In this document: in pieces, positions 53,743 to 62,910 of the stretch
How positions within the stretch are numbered: position 1 is the stretch's first letter
Layout of the letters: each line of letters starts with the position of its first letter
NCBI GenBank assembly: GCA_964408945.1
Contig: CAYPBJ010000001.1
Location: forward strand, 1-64,000
Direction: 5' to 3'
Length of the DNA stretch: 64,000 nucleotides
Origin: VMCP01 sp964408945
Lineage (GTDB): Bacteria; Bacteroidota; Bacteroidia; NS11-12g; UBA955
Program-made: the position numbers and the translations under genes
The notes under the pieces: model-generated
The model's database searches: none
Seen by the model: only the letters and a program-made list of their open reading frames with translations
Told to the model about the DNA's origin: nothing

Positions 53743-56343
53743 ATGGAAGCTAAATTTTCGCCAAGGGTTAAAGAAGTAATACAATACAGCAGGGAAGAAG
53801 CCATTCGTTTGGGGCACGACTATATTGGTTGTGAGCATTTGTTGCTGGGCATCATTCGCGAAGGCGAAGGCAAAGCATTTCAAACGCTGGTAATTTTAGA
53901 TGTTGACGCACTTCGACTGAAAAAGAACATTGAAGATACTATTCGAGGTACAGCCAGTAAAACGTCGAATCTCGGAAATATTCCTCTAACAAAACAGGCA
54001 GAAAAGGCATTGAAAATCACCTATTTGGAAGCTAAAATTTTCAAAACCGATTTGATTGGAACAGAGCATTTGTTGTTGTCTATTTTAAGGGACGAAGACA
54101 ATGTAGCATCGAAAGTGTTGTTGAACTTTGGAATTACCTATGATGTCTTTAAATCTTCATTAGAAGAAGGAATTGATATCATTAAAAGTGAGTTGCCCAG
54201 TGACGATGGTGATTCTCCCGAGGAGTTTTACAGGGAAGAGCAAAAGGCGCAAGCCGCATCCAAGTCAAAGGCAAAAACCAAAACACCGGTGCTTGATAAC
54301 TTCGGGAGAGATTTGACCAAGGCTGCTGAAGAAGGAAAGTTAGATCCAATTGTAGGTAGAGAGAAAGAAATTGAACGAGTAAGCCAAATCCTATCAAGAA
54401 GAAAAAAGAACAATCCAGTTCTTATTGGTGAACCTGGGGTAGGTAAAACAGCGATTGCTGAAGGACTAGCGCTGCGCATAGTGCAACGCAAAGTTTCCAG
54501 AGTTCTATTCAATAAGCGTGTTGTGAGTTTAGATATTGCCAGCATGGTGGCAGGTACAAAATATCGCGGCCAATTTGAAGAGCGTATGAAAGCGCTGATG
54601 ATGGAATTGGAAAAAGCGGAAGATGTTATTCTATTCATTGATGAAATTCACACGATTGTAGGCGCTGGTGGAGCATCGGGTTCATTGGATGCTAGCAATA
54701 TGTTTAAACCGGCATTGGCGCGCGGTGAAATTCAGTGCATTGGAGCCACAACCCTTGATGAATACCGTCAGTATATTGAGAAAGACGGGGCATTGGAACG
54801 TCGTTTCCAAATGGTGTTGATTCAACCGGCATCCCCCGAAGAAACCATCGAAATTCTAAAAAATATCAAAGGCAAATACGAAGATCATCACAGTGTTACA
54901 TATACGCCTGAGGCCATCAAAGCCTGCGTAGATTTGAGCGAGCGCTACATGAGCGATAGGCATTTGCCTGATAAGGCCATTGATATTTTAGATGAAGCAG
55001 GAGCCCGTGTGCACATCTCAAACATTCATGTTCCTACAGAGATTTTGGATTTAGAATCAAAAATTGAAGAGGTAAAAGTAGAGAAAAATAGGGTTGTTAA
55101 AAGTCAAAATTTTGAAGAAGCAGCTCGCTTAAGAGATAGTGAAAAGCGTCTATTGGAGAATTTAGATTCAGCTAAAGCTCTTTGGGAAAGTCAAGCAAAA
55201 GACGAACGATATGCCGTAACCGAAGATGATATAGCGGCAGTGATCAGCATGATTACTGGTATTCCAGTAAAAAGAATGGCCGAAGACGAGAGCAGACGTT
55301 TGCTAAACATGGCAGAAACCATCAAGAAAAGGGTGGTGGGCCAAGATAAAGCCGTTGAGAAATTGTCTAAAACCATTCAAAGAACCCGTGCAGGTTTCAA
55401 AGAACCCAATCGTCCCATCGGGTCATTTATTTTCTTGGGACCTACCGGCGTAGGTAAAACGGAATTAGCAAAGGCCTTGTCTGAATTCTTGTTTGATGCT
55501 GACGATGCTTTGATCAGGATGGATATGAGTGAGTACATGGAGAAATTTGCGGTAAGCCGTTTGGTTGGAGCCCCTCCAGGCTATGTGGGATATGAAGAGG
55601 GCGGTTTGCTAACCGAAAAAGTTCGTCGTAAACCCTACAGCGTCATATTGTTTGATGAAGTGGAAAAAGCTCACCCAGATGTATTTAACCTTTTGTTACA
55701 GGCCCTAGATGAAGGATATATGACTGATTCTGGTGGACGTAAAATCGATTTCAGAAATTCTGTCATCATCATGACGTCTAACATAGGTTCAAGACAACTG
55801 AAAGATTTTGGAACTGGAGTTGGATTTGGTACTCATGCCCGTGAGGCCAATAAAGATCGCGATACAAAAGGGGTGGTTGAAACCCAATTGAAGAAATTTT
55901 TCTCGCCTGAATTTTTGAATAGAATTGACGATATCATTGTGTTCAACTCATTGGAGAAAAACGATATCATTAAAATATTAGATATCAGAATGGCGAGAAT
56001 GCTCAAGCGAATTGAAGACTTAGGCTATAAAATTACCATTACTGATGCAGCAAAAAGCTTTTTGGCAGACAAAGGGTTTGACGCTGACTTTGGAGCGCGT
56101 CCGTTGCAAAGAGCCTTACAGAAACACCTAGAAGAAACTATGGCAGAGAAGGTTTTACAGGGCATCCTTAAGGAAGGCGATACTATGGTTGTTGACTACA
56201 CTGAAGGTGCAGAAGATTTGAGCATTACCGTATCAAATCAACTCAGTTTAAGTGAGGGTCCTCAAAATGTTGATGAAGTTATTCAACTTGGAGAGGCACC
56301 TAAAACCAAAGGAAGACCCAAAAAATCAGATCAAAACGGATAA
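53743..56343 (+). CDS. clpC: Clp protease ATP-binding subunit ClpC
   Basis: The 866-residue AAA+ unfoldase has N-terminal Clp_N repeats (about 1-145). AAA domain 1 has GEPGVGKT and FIDEIHTIVGAGG. A UVR-type middle coiled coil (NFEEAARLRDSEKRLLENL) marks ClpC. AAA domain 2 has GPTGVGKT and GAPPGYVGYEEGG. A charged C-terminal tail (GRPKKSDQNG) follows. It feeds unfolded proteins to ClpP. The last 13 bases overlap the convergent tamL gene. Confidence 0.96.
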   Translation: MEAKFSPRVKEVIQYSREEAIRLGHDYIGCEHLLLGIIREGEGKAFQTLVILDVDALRLKKNIEDTIRGTASKTSNLGNIPLTKQAEKALKITYLEAKIFKTDLIGTEHLLLSILRDEDNVASKVLLNFGITYDVFKSSLEEGIDIIKSELPSDDGDSPEEFYREEQKAQAASKSKAKTKTPVLDNFGRDLTKAAEEGKLDPIVGREKEIERVSQILSRRKKNNPVLIGEPGVGKTAIAEGLALRIVQRKVSRVLFNKRVVSLDIASMVAGTKYRGQFEERMKALMMELEKAEDVILFIDEIHTIVGAGGASGSLDASNMFKPALARGEIQCIGATTLDEYRQYIEKDGALERRFQMVLIQPASPEETIEILKNIKGKYEDHHSVTYTPEAIKACVDLSERYMSDRHLPDKAIDILDEAGARVHISNIHVPTEILDLESKIEEVKVEKNRVVKSQNFEEAARLRDSEKRLLENLDSAKALWESQAKDERYAVTEDDIAAVISMITGIPVKRMAEDESRRLLNMAETIKKRVVGQDKAVEKLSKTIQRTRAGFKEPNRPIGSFIFLGPTGVGKTELAKALSEFLFDADDALIRMDMSEYMEKFAVSRLVGAPPGYVGYEEGGLLTEKVRRKPYSVILFDEVEKAHPDVFNLLLQALDEGYMTDSGGRKIDFRNSVIIMTSNIGSRQLKDFGTGVGFGTHAREANKDRDTKGVVETQLKKFFSPEFLNRIDDIIVFNSLEKNDIIKILDIRMARMLKRIEDLGYKITITDAAKSFLADKGFDADFGARPLQRALQKHLEETMAEKVLQGILKEGDTMVVDYTEGAEDLSITVSNQLSLSEGPQNVDEVIQLGEAPKTKGRPKKSDQNG

Positions 56344-58703
56344 CCAATTCCAATAGCAACGGCAGTTTCGTTCAATAAGAAGCTGCCGAAGCTTCTATTG
56401 TTTATGCTTTCAGATAGAATCCAACGTTGGTTTAATGCCAATGATGGGTCCCTCAGCGGAATTCCCCAATCCATTCTAAACATAAACACGCTCAAATCCC
56501 AACGCAAACCGATGCCGGTGTTTAGAGCAATTTCGCTCAAAAACGTTTGCCTATTTAGTACTCCATAGGTTGGACTAGATGAAGATTGTTTTGATAAATT
56601 CCAAATATTACCTGCATCCATAAATAAGGCAGTTTCTAAAAGTTTCCTGATTAAAGTGAAGCGGTACTCAATGCTGGCTTCTAACAAAAACTCACCCGAC
56701 CTGTCAATAAGTGTGGAAGTGCTCCTTGGGGTATTTCCTGGGCCTAATCCGCGGGGTTTCCAAGCTCTCAATGAGTTGCTCCCTCCAATAAAATAACGTT
56801 TGTCATAGGGAACTAAATTGCTGTTCCAGTAGGGAATAGCCATGCCCCAATTGACCTTCATGGCTACTGAGTTGAGTTCGTCAATGTTCTGCTTGAGTCT
56901 AAGTTCAGCTTCTAATTTGGTATACTGAAAGTAATTTACACCCAATAATTTGTAGCTGGAGTCAGGACGGTGATTTTCTTCAAATAAGTAACGATAAAGT
57001 CTATGCCAGTTACCCGATGTTTCTACACCCAGCCTGAGAAAGGTAGAAGTTTGGCCGGGTTTTTTGGTATTGTTCGAATAGACCATTCCCAATTTGGTTG
57101 GGGTAATGATTTGGTCAGTAAAAACCCTTCGAACAAATTCTTGATCCAACTTTGGAAGTTGAGGGAGAAATTCCGCACTGATTTGATTTCGGTTGAAACT
57201 AATTTCAAAAGGAGTGTAATACCAACTTAATTTGTTTTTCAGGAATTGCAGAGACAAAGACGCTGGCAATGAACTTCGCGTGAAATTGGGATTCTGTTCG
57301 TATTGGTAACTGATATTCAACAATGTATTCTGCTGCTCATATTCGTTGAGTCCTTTCACTTTTGAAATGAATCCGAAACGCGGCAATTTCAATGAAGCTA
57401 CTACGGCTTGTTGTAAGCCGGTAAATAGATCGTTGATATCGTTTCGTTTAAATATGGCTTCGTAAGAAGTGATAGAAGATAATTTAAAATATTCTCCATT
57501 TCCGAAGGTGTTTCGGTTGGAAAAAGATAGAATTCCTGCCAATCCAAAACTGCGCTGAGTTGAAGTTTGAAAATTCAACCCCGAGCTTCCTTGAGGAGAA
57601 TACAAGAACTGCGGTTCTGCTTCTAAACGCATTCTGGGTGCTGTTTTAAGCGTTATTTTTGGGCTGATGCGGAAAGTTTGAGTATCAATGCTCTGTTGGA
57701 TGTCTACTTGGCTAAAAATACCTAGATCAATCAATCTTCGGTATGATTCTGTCCAACGAGTTTGAGAAAAGTGATCTCCTGAATCAATGGTAATAACTTG
57801 GTTAAGAATTGAAGGATTGAATGGGTATTGATTCAAGGTGATATCAATTCCTGGGAAATAGGCAAATTTGGGTTTGTTATTTTGTAAATATTGTGGTGAG
57901 GTGTTGATGGTAACATTCACCTTGTCAATGACAAACTTTTTATGTGTCTTTTGGCTGCCTGGTGGGTCGAGAATAATTTTAACCTTCGCCTCTTTACGAG
58001 TTTGATTGGTGTCAATCTCATAGTGAAACAACTGGGCAGAAACGCTATAATACCCTGAGTCTCTAAAAACGGAGCTCAATTTTTCTTGTGCGTCTTGGAA
58101 GCGATTTAAGTTACACGGCCACCACATTCTAAATTGAGGCATGCCGTTAACGGATTTTTTCAATAAGTCATCTAAAGCCGAATCAGGTGCAGAATAAGTG
58201 ATTTCTGAAATCTTATATCGTGTTTCAGCATCGGCGAGATATTTGACTCTTGCTTTTCTCTTGCTGAAGCTCACACTGTAGGTACAGGTTGCATCAAAAT
58301 AACCTTGGTTGAATAAGTAGTATTTTATATTGTCGGCTGAAATTCTTGCCAATTGAGGATTAAAAAAAACAGGTTCTTCACCCAATTCGCGTCTGAATTT
58401 TCTTCGCCATCCTACCGAGTCAGATAGTTCAGGATTTTTATTGTTTGTACCCAATGCATAAATCCACAAAAAAATGGGTAATCGGTTAAATAAGACCCTT
58501 TTATTTGTTCTATGCAGAATTTGAGCATTGACCTCACCAACGTCTTTGTCATTAGTGACAACCGATACTGTATTTCTCTTGAGTAGATGTTGGTTTTCAG
58601 GAATGATTTTGCGCACTCCACACCCTGTATGCATAATTGTAACGGCCACTCCAAACAGAATCGCTGAAAAAAATGCATATTTGCTGCGGAAAAATGGCGT
58701 CAT
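56331..58703 (-). CDS. tamL: TamL, lipidated TamA-type outer-membrane assembly protein
   Basis: The 790-residue protein starts with a signal sequence ending in a lipobox-like MHTGC (Cys28), so the mature N terminus is probably lipidated. POTRA-like segments follow (about 35-330), then a 16-strand-type BamA/TamA beta-barrel with the conserved loop-6 region LRAWKPRGLGPG and a final aromatic strand (VAIGIGYPF). TamL is the Bacteroidota version of TamA and works with TamB in envelope assembly; tamB is not adjacent here. Its start codon overlaps that of the divergent methyltransferase gene. Confidence 0.9.
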   Translation of the reverse strand: MTPFFRSKYAFFSAILFGVAVTIMHTGCGVRKIIPENQHLLKRNTVSVVTNDKDVGEVNAQILHRTNKRVLFNRLPIFLWIYALGTNNKNPELSDSVGWRRKFRRELGEEPVFFNPQLARISADNIKYYLFNQGYFDATCTYSVSFSKRKARVKYLADAETRYKISEITYSAPDSALDDLLKKSVNGMPQFRMWWPCNLNRFQDAQEKLSSVFRDSGYYSVSAQLFHYEIDTNQTRKEAKVKIILDPPGSQKTHKKFVIDKVNVTINTSPQYLQNNKPKFAYFPGIDITLNQYPFNPSILNQVITIDSGDHFSQTRWTESYRRLIDLGIFSQVDIQQSIDTQTFRISPKITLKTAPRMRLEAEPQFLYSPQGSSGLNFQTSTQRSFGLAGILSFSNRNTFGNGEYFKLSSITSYEAIFKRNDINDLFTGLQQAVVASLKLPRFGFISKVKGLNEYEQQNTLLNISYQYEQNPNFTRSSLPASLSLQFLKNKLSWYYTPFEISFNRNQISAEFLPQLPKLDQEFVRRVFTDQIITPTKLGMVYSNNTKKPGQTSTFLRLGVETSGNWHRLYRYLFEENHRPDSSYKLLGVNYFQYTKLEAELRLKQNIDELNSVAMKVNWGMAIPYWNSNLVPYDKRYFIGGSNSLRAWKPRGLGPGNTPRSTSTLIDRSGEFLLEASIEYRFTLIRKLLETALFMDAGNIWNLSKQSSSSPTYGVLNRQTFLSEIALNTGIGLRWDLSVFMFRMDWGIPLRDPSLALNQRWILSESINNRSFGSFLLNETAVAIGIGYPF

Positions 58704-59440
58704 TGGCTGAAATAAAACAAATTGCTTCTTTGAGGTACCCCAAATTCAGACAAAAATATGGTCAATTTGTGGTAGAAGGTCGAAAAGGGGTAGATGAAGT
58801 ATTCCACAGTAACCTAAAAGTAGTCAAAATACTACTCACAGCTACCTATTTAGCCAAATTCGGGAAGCCTAATTGTGCTGCAAATCTGATTGAACAAGTT
58901 TCAGAGAAAGAAATGGATAGAATGAGCCAGATGGATACGCCACCAGGTATCCTGGCTTGGATGGAAATTCCTCCGGCTTTCTCAAAACCCTCATCTGCGC
59001 CTTTCTATTTGATTTTAGACGGCATTTCTGACCCTAGTAACTTGGGTGCAATTCTGAGAATTGCCGATTGGTATGGATTGTCTCAGGTCATCCTTTCTCA
59101 AGACTGCACCGATGAGTATAACTTGAAGTGTGTTACAGCAAGTATGGGTTCATTCACCAGGGTCAAATGCATCCGCCAAGATTTAGGGCAATTTTTATCT
59201 GGTATTTCAACGGTTTATGGGGCACTGCTCAACGGGCAATCCATTTACGAAGCTTCGGCAAAAATTGATGACGTGGCATTGCCGCAAGCTTTGGTCATTG
59301 GCTCCGAATCACACGGCATTAGAGAAAACTTGATGGCTCTCATCAATCACCCAGTGACCATTCCGCGTATTGGAGGTGCTGAGTCTTTGAATGCGTCTGT
59401 CGCCACTGGTATATTGCTTGACCGATTTTTGGGCAAATAA
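58694..59440 (+). CDS. TrmH/SpoU-type RNA 2'-O-methyltransferase
   Basis: This 248-residue SPOUT enzyme begins with the substrate-binding region (IASLRYPKFRQKYGQFVVEG). It has the three knot motifs: DGISDPSNLGAILRIA, ALVIGSESHGI and IPRIGGAESLNASVATGILL. It methylates a ribose in rRNA or tRNA; the exact site is unknown. I chose the ATG at 58694 because the conserved start follows at once and the longer frame from 58673 lies in the tamL coding region. Even so it overlaps the tamL start by 10 bases. Confidence 0.92.
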   Translation: MASLAEIKQIASLRYPKFRQKYGQFVVEGRKGVDEVFHSNLKVVKILLTATYLAKFGKPNCAANLIEQVSEKEMDRMSQMDTPPGILAWMEIPPAFSKPSSAPFYLILDGISDPSNLGAILRIADWYGLSQVILSQDCTDEYNLKCVTASMGSFTRVKCIRQDLGQFLSGISTVYGALLNGQSIYEASAKIDDVALPQALVIGSESHGIRENLMALINHPVTIPRIGGAESLNASVATGILLDRFLGK

Positions 59441-59453
59441 CCTTCTGATTTGT

Positions 59454-59461
59454 TATATTTG
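59454..59461 (+). promoter_or_regulatory. -7 box of the DUF4175 gene
   Basis: TATATTTG is a perfect TAnnTTTG, 20 bases before the GTG start at 59482. TTTG at 59428-59431 could be the -33 element with 22-base spacing. Confidence 0.6.
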
Positions 59462-59481
59462 ATATTTATCCAAAATTTGCT

Positions 59482-62400
59482 GTGAGTCCTATTCGTGCGC
59501 AACTACTTTCGTTCATTCGCTCTTATCACAAGAAGCAATTTTTGGGTGCACTTTTGTTGGTTTTACTTGAATCGCTTGTGCTGTTTTACGGCATCAATTA
59601 CACCGAACACTTTTTATGGTTGAGCTCGGCCGGGAGAAAGGGTCTCTTTTTTTTCTGGTGGATATTGTTGCTGACGCTTTTTATTTGGCAATTAGGAAAA
59701 CCCCTGCTTCAACTGTTGGGACTTCGGAATGGGTTGTCTCAAACCGATGCGGCCGTGATCATTGGTAAGTACTTTCCGGAAGTTCAAGATCGGTTGCTCA
59801 ATCTTCTACAATTGGAAGACATGAGTAGGCAGCAAGATTGGCCCCTTCTAGAGAAAAGTATCCAACAGAAAACACAAGATTTAAATAAATTCTCCTTTCT
59901 GCAAGCTTTAGAATGGCAACAATTTAGAAGGCAAGCCATTCGATTTGGAGCAGTTATTTTGGTGATGTCTTTGTGGGGAGTTTATGACGCCCAAAATATT
60001 TCTGCTGCCTCACAACGGTGGTTTAATTTTGATAAAGAGTTCATACAACAGGCGCCTTTTGACTTCGTGCGATTAGATACTCATCAATTTGTATCTGAAG
60101 GGGGCTCAGCAGAAATTAAATTGAAGTTTGAAGGGAAAGCCCTTCCTACAGCTGCAGAGATTCAAATCAATGATGGTGTTGCATTGCCCATGAACAAAGG
60201 AAATAATCAGGAATTCACCTTCAGTCTAAAATCCTTGAAGCATTCTGTTAAGTTTAAGTTTTTATCAGGTAAGTTTTCCAGCAAGGAATTTAACCTTCAT
60301 CTAATTAAACTTCCAAAATGGAAAGGCATCTCAATCAAAGCCGATTATCCGGCATACACCGGATGGAAGAATGCTGAAATTGATAATTTTGAGCAATTTC
60401 AAGTTCCCGAAGGAACGGTTTTACATATTCATTTACAAACCGAAAATACCAAAACTATACACTGGCGTCAAAATAATATTCAGCAGATTTTTTCTTCGAA
60501 AGAAGCTAAAAAACAAACCACAATTAAAACGGTAATTTTAAATGATGCCCATTTTAGAGGCACTTTGGAGAAGCTAAACTCTTCCGATTCTGTTGGATTT
60601 TTTGTGACTTGCATAAAAGATGAATTCCCAGAACTTTATGTTGAGTCTAAAACTTCGGAGATGAATCCATTCCGACACTTCTTTTCAATTTTGGCCAATG
60701 ATGATTACGGAATCAAAGATGCATGGGTTGAAATTCGAGATGCAGAGGGAGACGAATTCCATAAAGTGTTTACGTTCGCAAATCCCGAAGGTAACAAGAT
60801 TTATGGTGCTGATTGGGCTTATGAGTTGAATCAAGATCAGCAAGTTGAAATACGATTTGCCGTTCGTGATAATGATGCACTACGCAAAGGTAAAGTACGA
60901 TACAGCGTCCCCCAGAAAATAAAAGCTCCATCAAAAACAGAATTAGAGAAAATCACCAATCAGCAAAAAATTGAATTGGAGAAATCTTTAGGTTCTGTAC
61001 AAAAGCAAGCACAAAACCTTCGAAAAGAATCTGAAAAATTACAAGAGGGTTTAAAGTCTTCGCAATCAATGTCTTTTGATACAAAAGAAAAAATAGAAGA
61101 TTGGGCAAAAAAACAAGAAGATAGACTGAAACAAGCTGAGAAGATTCAAGAAAAATTGAAGCAACAAGAGCAAAATTTAAAATCTCAAGATCCTGAACTT
61201 AAGAATAGGAGAGAAGATATCAGCGAGAAAATCAAGGAGATGAAAAATCCGGAGCTCGAAAAATTGCTCCAGGAATTGAATGAGTTACTGCAGAAAAATG
61301 CACCCAAAGAACAGGTTGAAAAAAAGATGCGAGACATCAATCAACAGGTGAAAAATCAAGAACAGCAATTGGAGAACATCATGGAACAGCTCAAGGAACT
61401 TCGTTTGGAAGAATCTGTTAAAAATCAGATCGAGCAAATGAAGAATTGGTCTGACAAAATGAAAGAAATTGCCAAGAACACGGAAAACCTGAATAAAAAA
61501 GATGAAGCGAAAAGAGCCGAAATTGAAAAACAACTCAATGAGCAAAAAAGCGAATTACAATCACTGAAAGAAAAAGCAGCCGATATCCAAAAGCAAAACC
61601 AAGAATTAGAATCGCCCATGAACCTGAAAACGGGCGAAAAATCAATGGATAAGGCACAGGAATCACTAGAAAAAGCGAAGCAAGAACTTCAAAAAAAGCA
61701 AGACGATAAAAGTGCTGAAGATCAAAAAAAATCAGCCGATGAAATGGAAAAAGCCCAAAAAGAGATGGAAGAAAGCATGGAACAATCTCAGAAAGAACGT
61801 CTTTCTGAAGATATGGCCACTCTGCGCTCTCTTCTAGAAGGGTTGATTGAAGTTTCACACAGACAAGAATCCATTTTCACCGAGTTAAAAGGGCTTAAAA
61901 GTGATAATCCTCGGGTATTGGTTTTGAATCGAAATCAGGTTTTGGTAAAGGAAATGGCTTTGAATCTAGAAGACAGTCTAAGAGCCTTGGCCAAGCGTCA
62001 GCCTATGGTATCTGAAAGGGTAACCAGAGAATTAAATAAAATCAATGATTATTTAGAATCATCGTTGACCGACTTGAAAAACAGAGATGTTAAAAGGGCT
62101 GCAGCCAATCAGCAGTTTGTGATGACTGGCTTCAATGATTTAGCCGTAATGCTGATGGAAAGTTTGAAGAATGTGCAGCAAAAGATGTCGCAACAAAATC
62201 AAAAATCTCAATCAAAAAAAGGTCAATCTTGCAGCAATCCCAATAAATCTGGAAATTCTGGAAAAAGTAAAATGGGTAAGGGTTCGAAGTTGTCTGAAGC
62301 ACAAAAACAGTTAGGAGAACAACTTCAGAAAATGCAACAAGGCCAACAGCAAGGACAACAACAAGGCCAGCAGGGGCAAAAGGGAGACAAATCTGGAACC

Positions 62401-62910
62401 ACAGGTGAACCAAAATCAGGCAATGGAAATGATTCCAAGCAAGGTCAACAAGGGAATAAGTCAGGGGGCAAGGAAGCCGGTCGCAGTTTAGAGCAAGACC
62501 TCGTGGAAATGGCTTTATTGCAAGAGCAGTTGCGCCGCCAAATTCAAGAATTACGGAAAGAAGCTTTGAAAAACGGCAACACCGGAGATGCAGCTAACCT
62601 TCACAAATTGGAAGAGTTGATGGAAGAGCAAGAAAAAAACCTGGTAAATAAAACCCTAGACGAAAAGAGTGTTCAACGTCAAAAAGAAATCATGACTCGA
62701 TTGCTAGAACATGAAAAAGCCGAACGTAAACAGGGTGAAGAAGATAACAGGGAAAGCCAACAAGGGAAACCCAAAGATTTGTTGGTGCCCGATGAAATTC
62801 GATTAGAGACGCAAAAACGCGTCAAACAAAAGGAGCAATTACAGAGAATTCCTCCGTCGTTGAACCCGTACTACGAAGAAAAAATCAAGCAACTCCCGCG
62901 CCAGCGTTGA
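59482..62910 (+). CDS. DUF4175 family large coiled-coil membrane protein
   Basis: This 1142-residue protein has membrane helices near residues 20-40, 49-72 and about 152-170. An extracytoplasmic beta-rich region (about 180-480) follows, then a very long coiled coil (about 490-790) rich in Lys, Glu and Gln. A Gln/Gly/Lys low-complexity segment (about 900-1010) and a final charged helix come last. The Bacteroidota DUF4175 family has this plan and no known function. The gene starts at GTG behind its own -7 box. Its last 26 bases overlap the convergent metG gene. Role could be structural in the envelope (inference). Confidence 0.8.
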   Translation: MSPIRAQLLSFIRSYHKKQFLGALLLVLLESLVLFYGINYTEHFLWLSSAGRKGLFFFWWILLLTLFIWQLGKPLLQLLGLRNGLSQTDAAVIIGKYFPEVQDRLLNLLQLEDMSRQQDWPLLEKSIQQKTQDLNKFSFLQALEWQQFRRQAIRFGAVILVMSLWGVYDAQNISAASQRWFNFDKEFIQQAPFDFVRLDTHQFVSEGGSAEIKLKFEGKALPTAAEIQINDGVALPMNKGNNQEFTFSLKSLKHSVKFKFLSGKFSSKEFNLHLIKLPKWKGISIKADYPAYTGWKNAEIDNFEQFQVPEGTVLHIHLQTENTKTIHWRQNNIQQIFSSKEAKKQTTIKTVILNDAHFRGTLEKLNSSDSVGFFVTCIKDEFPELYVESKTSEMNPFRHFFSILANDDYGIKDAWVEIRDAEGDEFHKVFTFANPEGNKIYGADWAYELNQDQQVEIRFAVRDNDALRKGKVRYSVPQKIKAPSKTELEKITNQQKIELEKSLGSVQKQAQNLRKESEKLQEGLKSSQSMSFDTKEKIEDWAKKQEDRLKQAEKIQEKLKQQEQNLKSQDPELKNRREDISEKIKEMKNPELEKLLQELNELLQKNAPKEQVEKKMRDINQQVKNQEQQLENIMEQLKELRLEESVKNQIEQMKNWSDKMKEIAKNTENLNKKDEAKRAEIEKQLNEQKSELQSLKEKAADIQKQNQELESPMNLKTGEKSMDKAQESLEKAKQELQKKQDDKSAEDQKKSADEMEKAQKEMEESMEQSQKERLSEDMATLRSLLEGLIEVSHRQESIFTELKGLKSDNPRVLVLNRNQVLVKEMALNLEDSLRALAKRQPMVSERVTRELNKINDYLESSLTDLKNRDVKRAAANQQFVMTGFNDLAVMLMESLKNVQQKMSQQNQKSQSKKGQSCSNPNKSGNSGKSKMGKGSKLSEAQKQLGEQLQKMQQGQQQGQQQGQQGQKGDKSGTTGEPKSGNGNDSKQGQQGNKSGGKEAGRSLEQDLVEMALLQEQLRRQIQELRKEALKNGNTGDAANLHKLEELMEEQEKNLVNKTLDEKSVQRQKEIMTRLLEHEKAERKQGEEDNRESQQGKPKDLLVPDEIRLETQKRVKQKEQLQRIPPSLNPYYEEKIKQLPRQR

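Noticed and set aside
62330..62400. CAA/CAG-GGC-rich repeat as a possible phase-variable tract
   Set aside because: Units are irregular and keep the frame; it encodes a Gln/Gly low-complexity linker, and no pure repeat long enough for slippage is seen.
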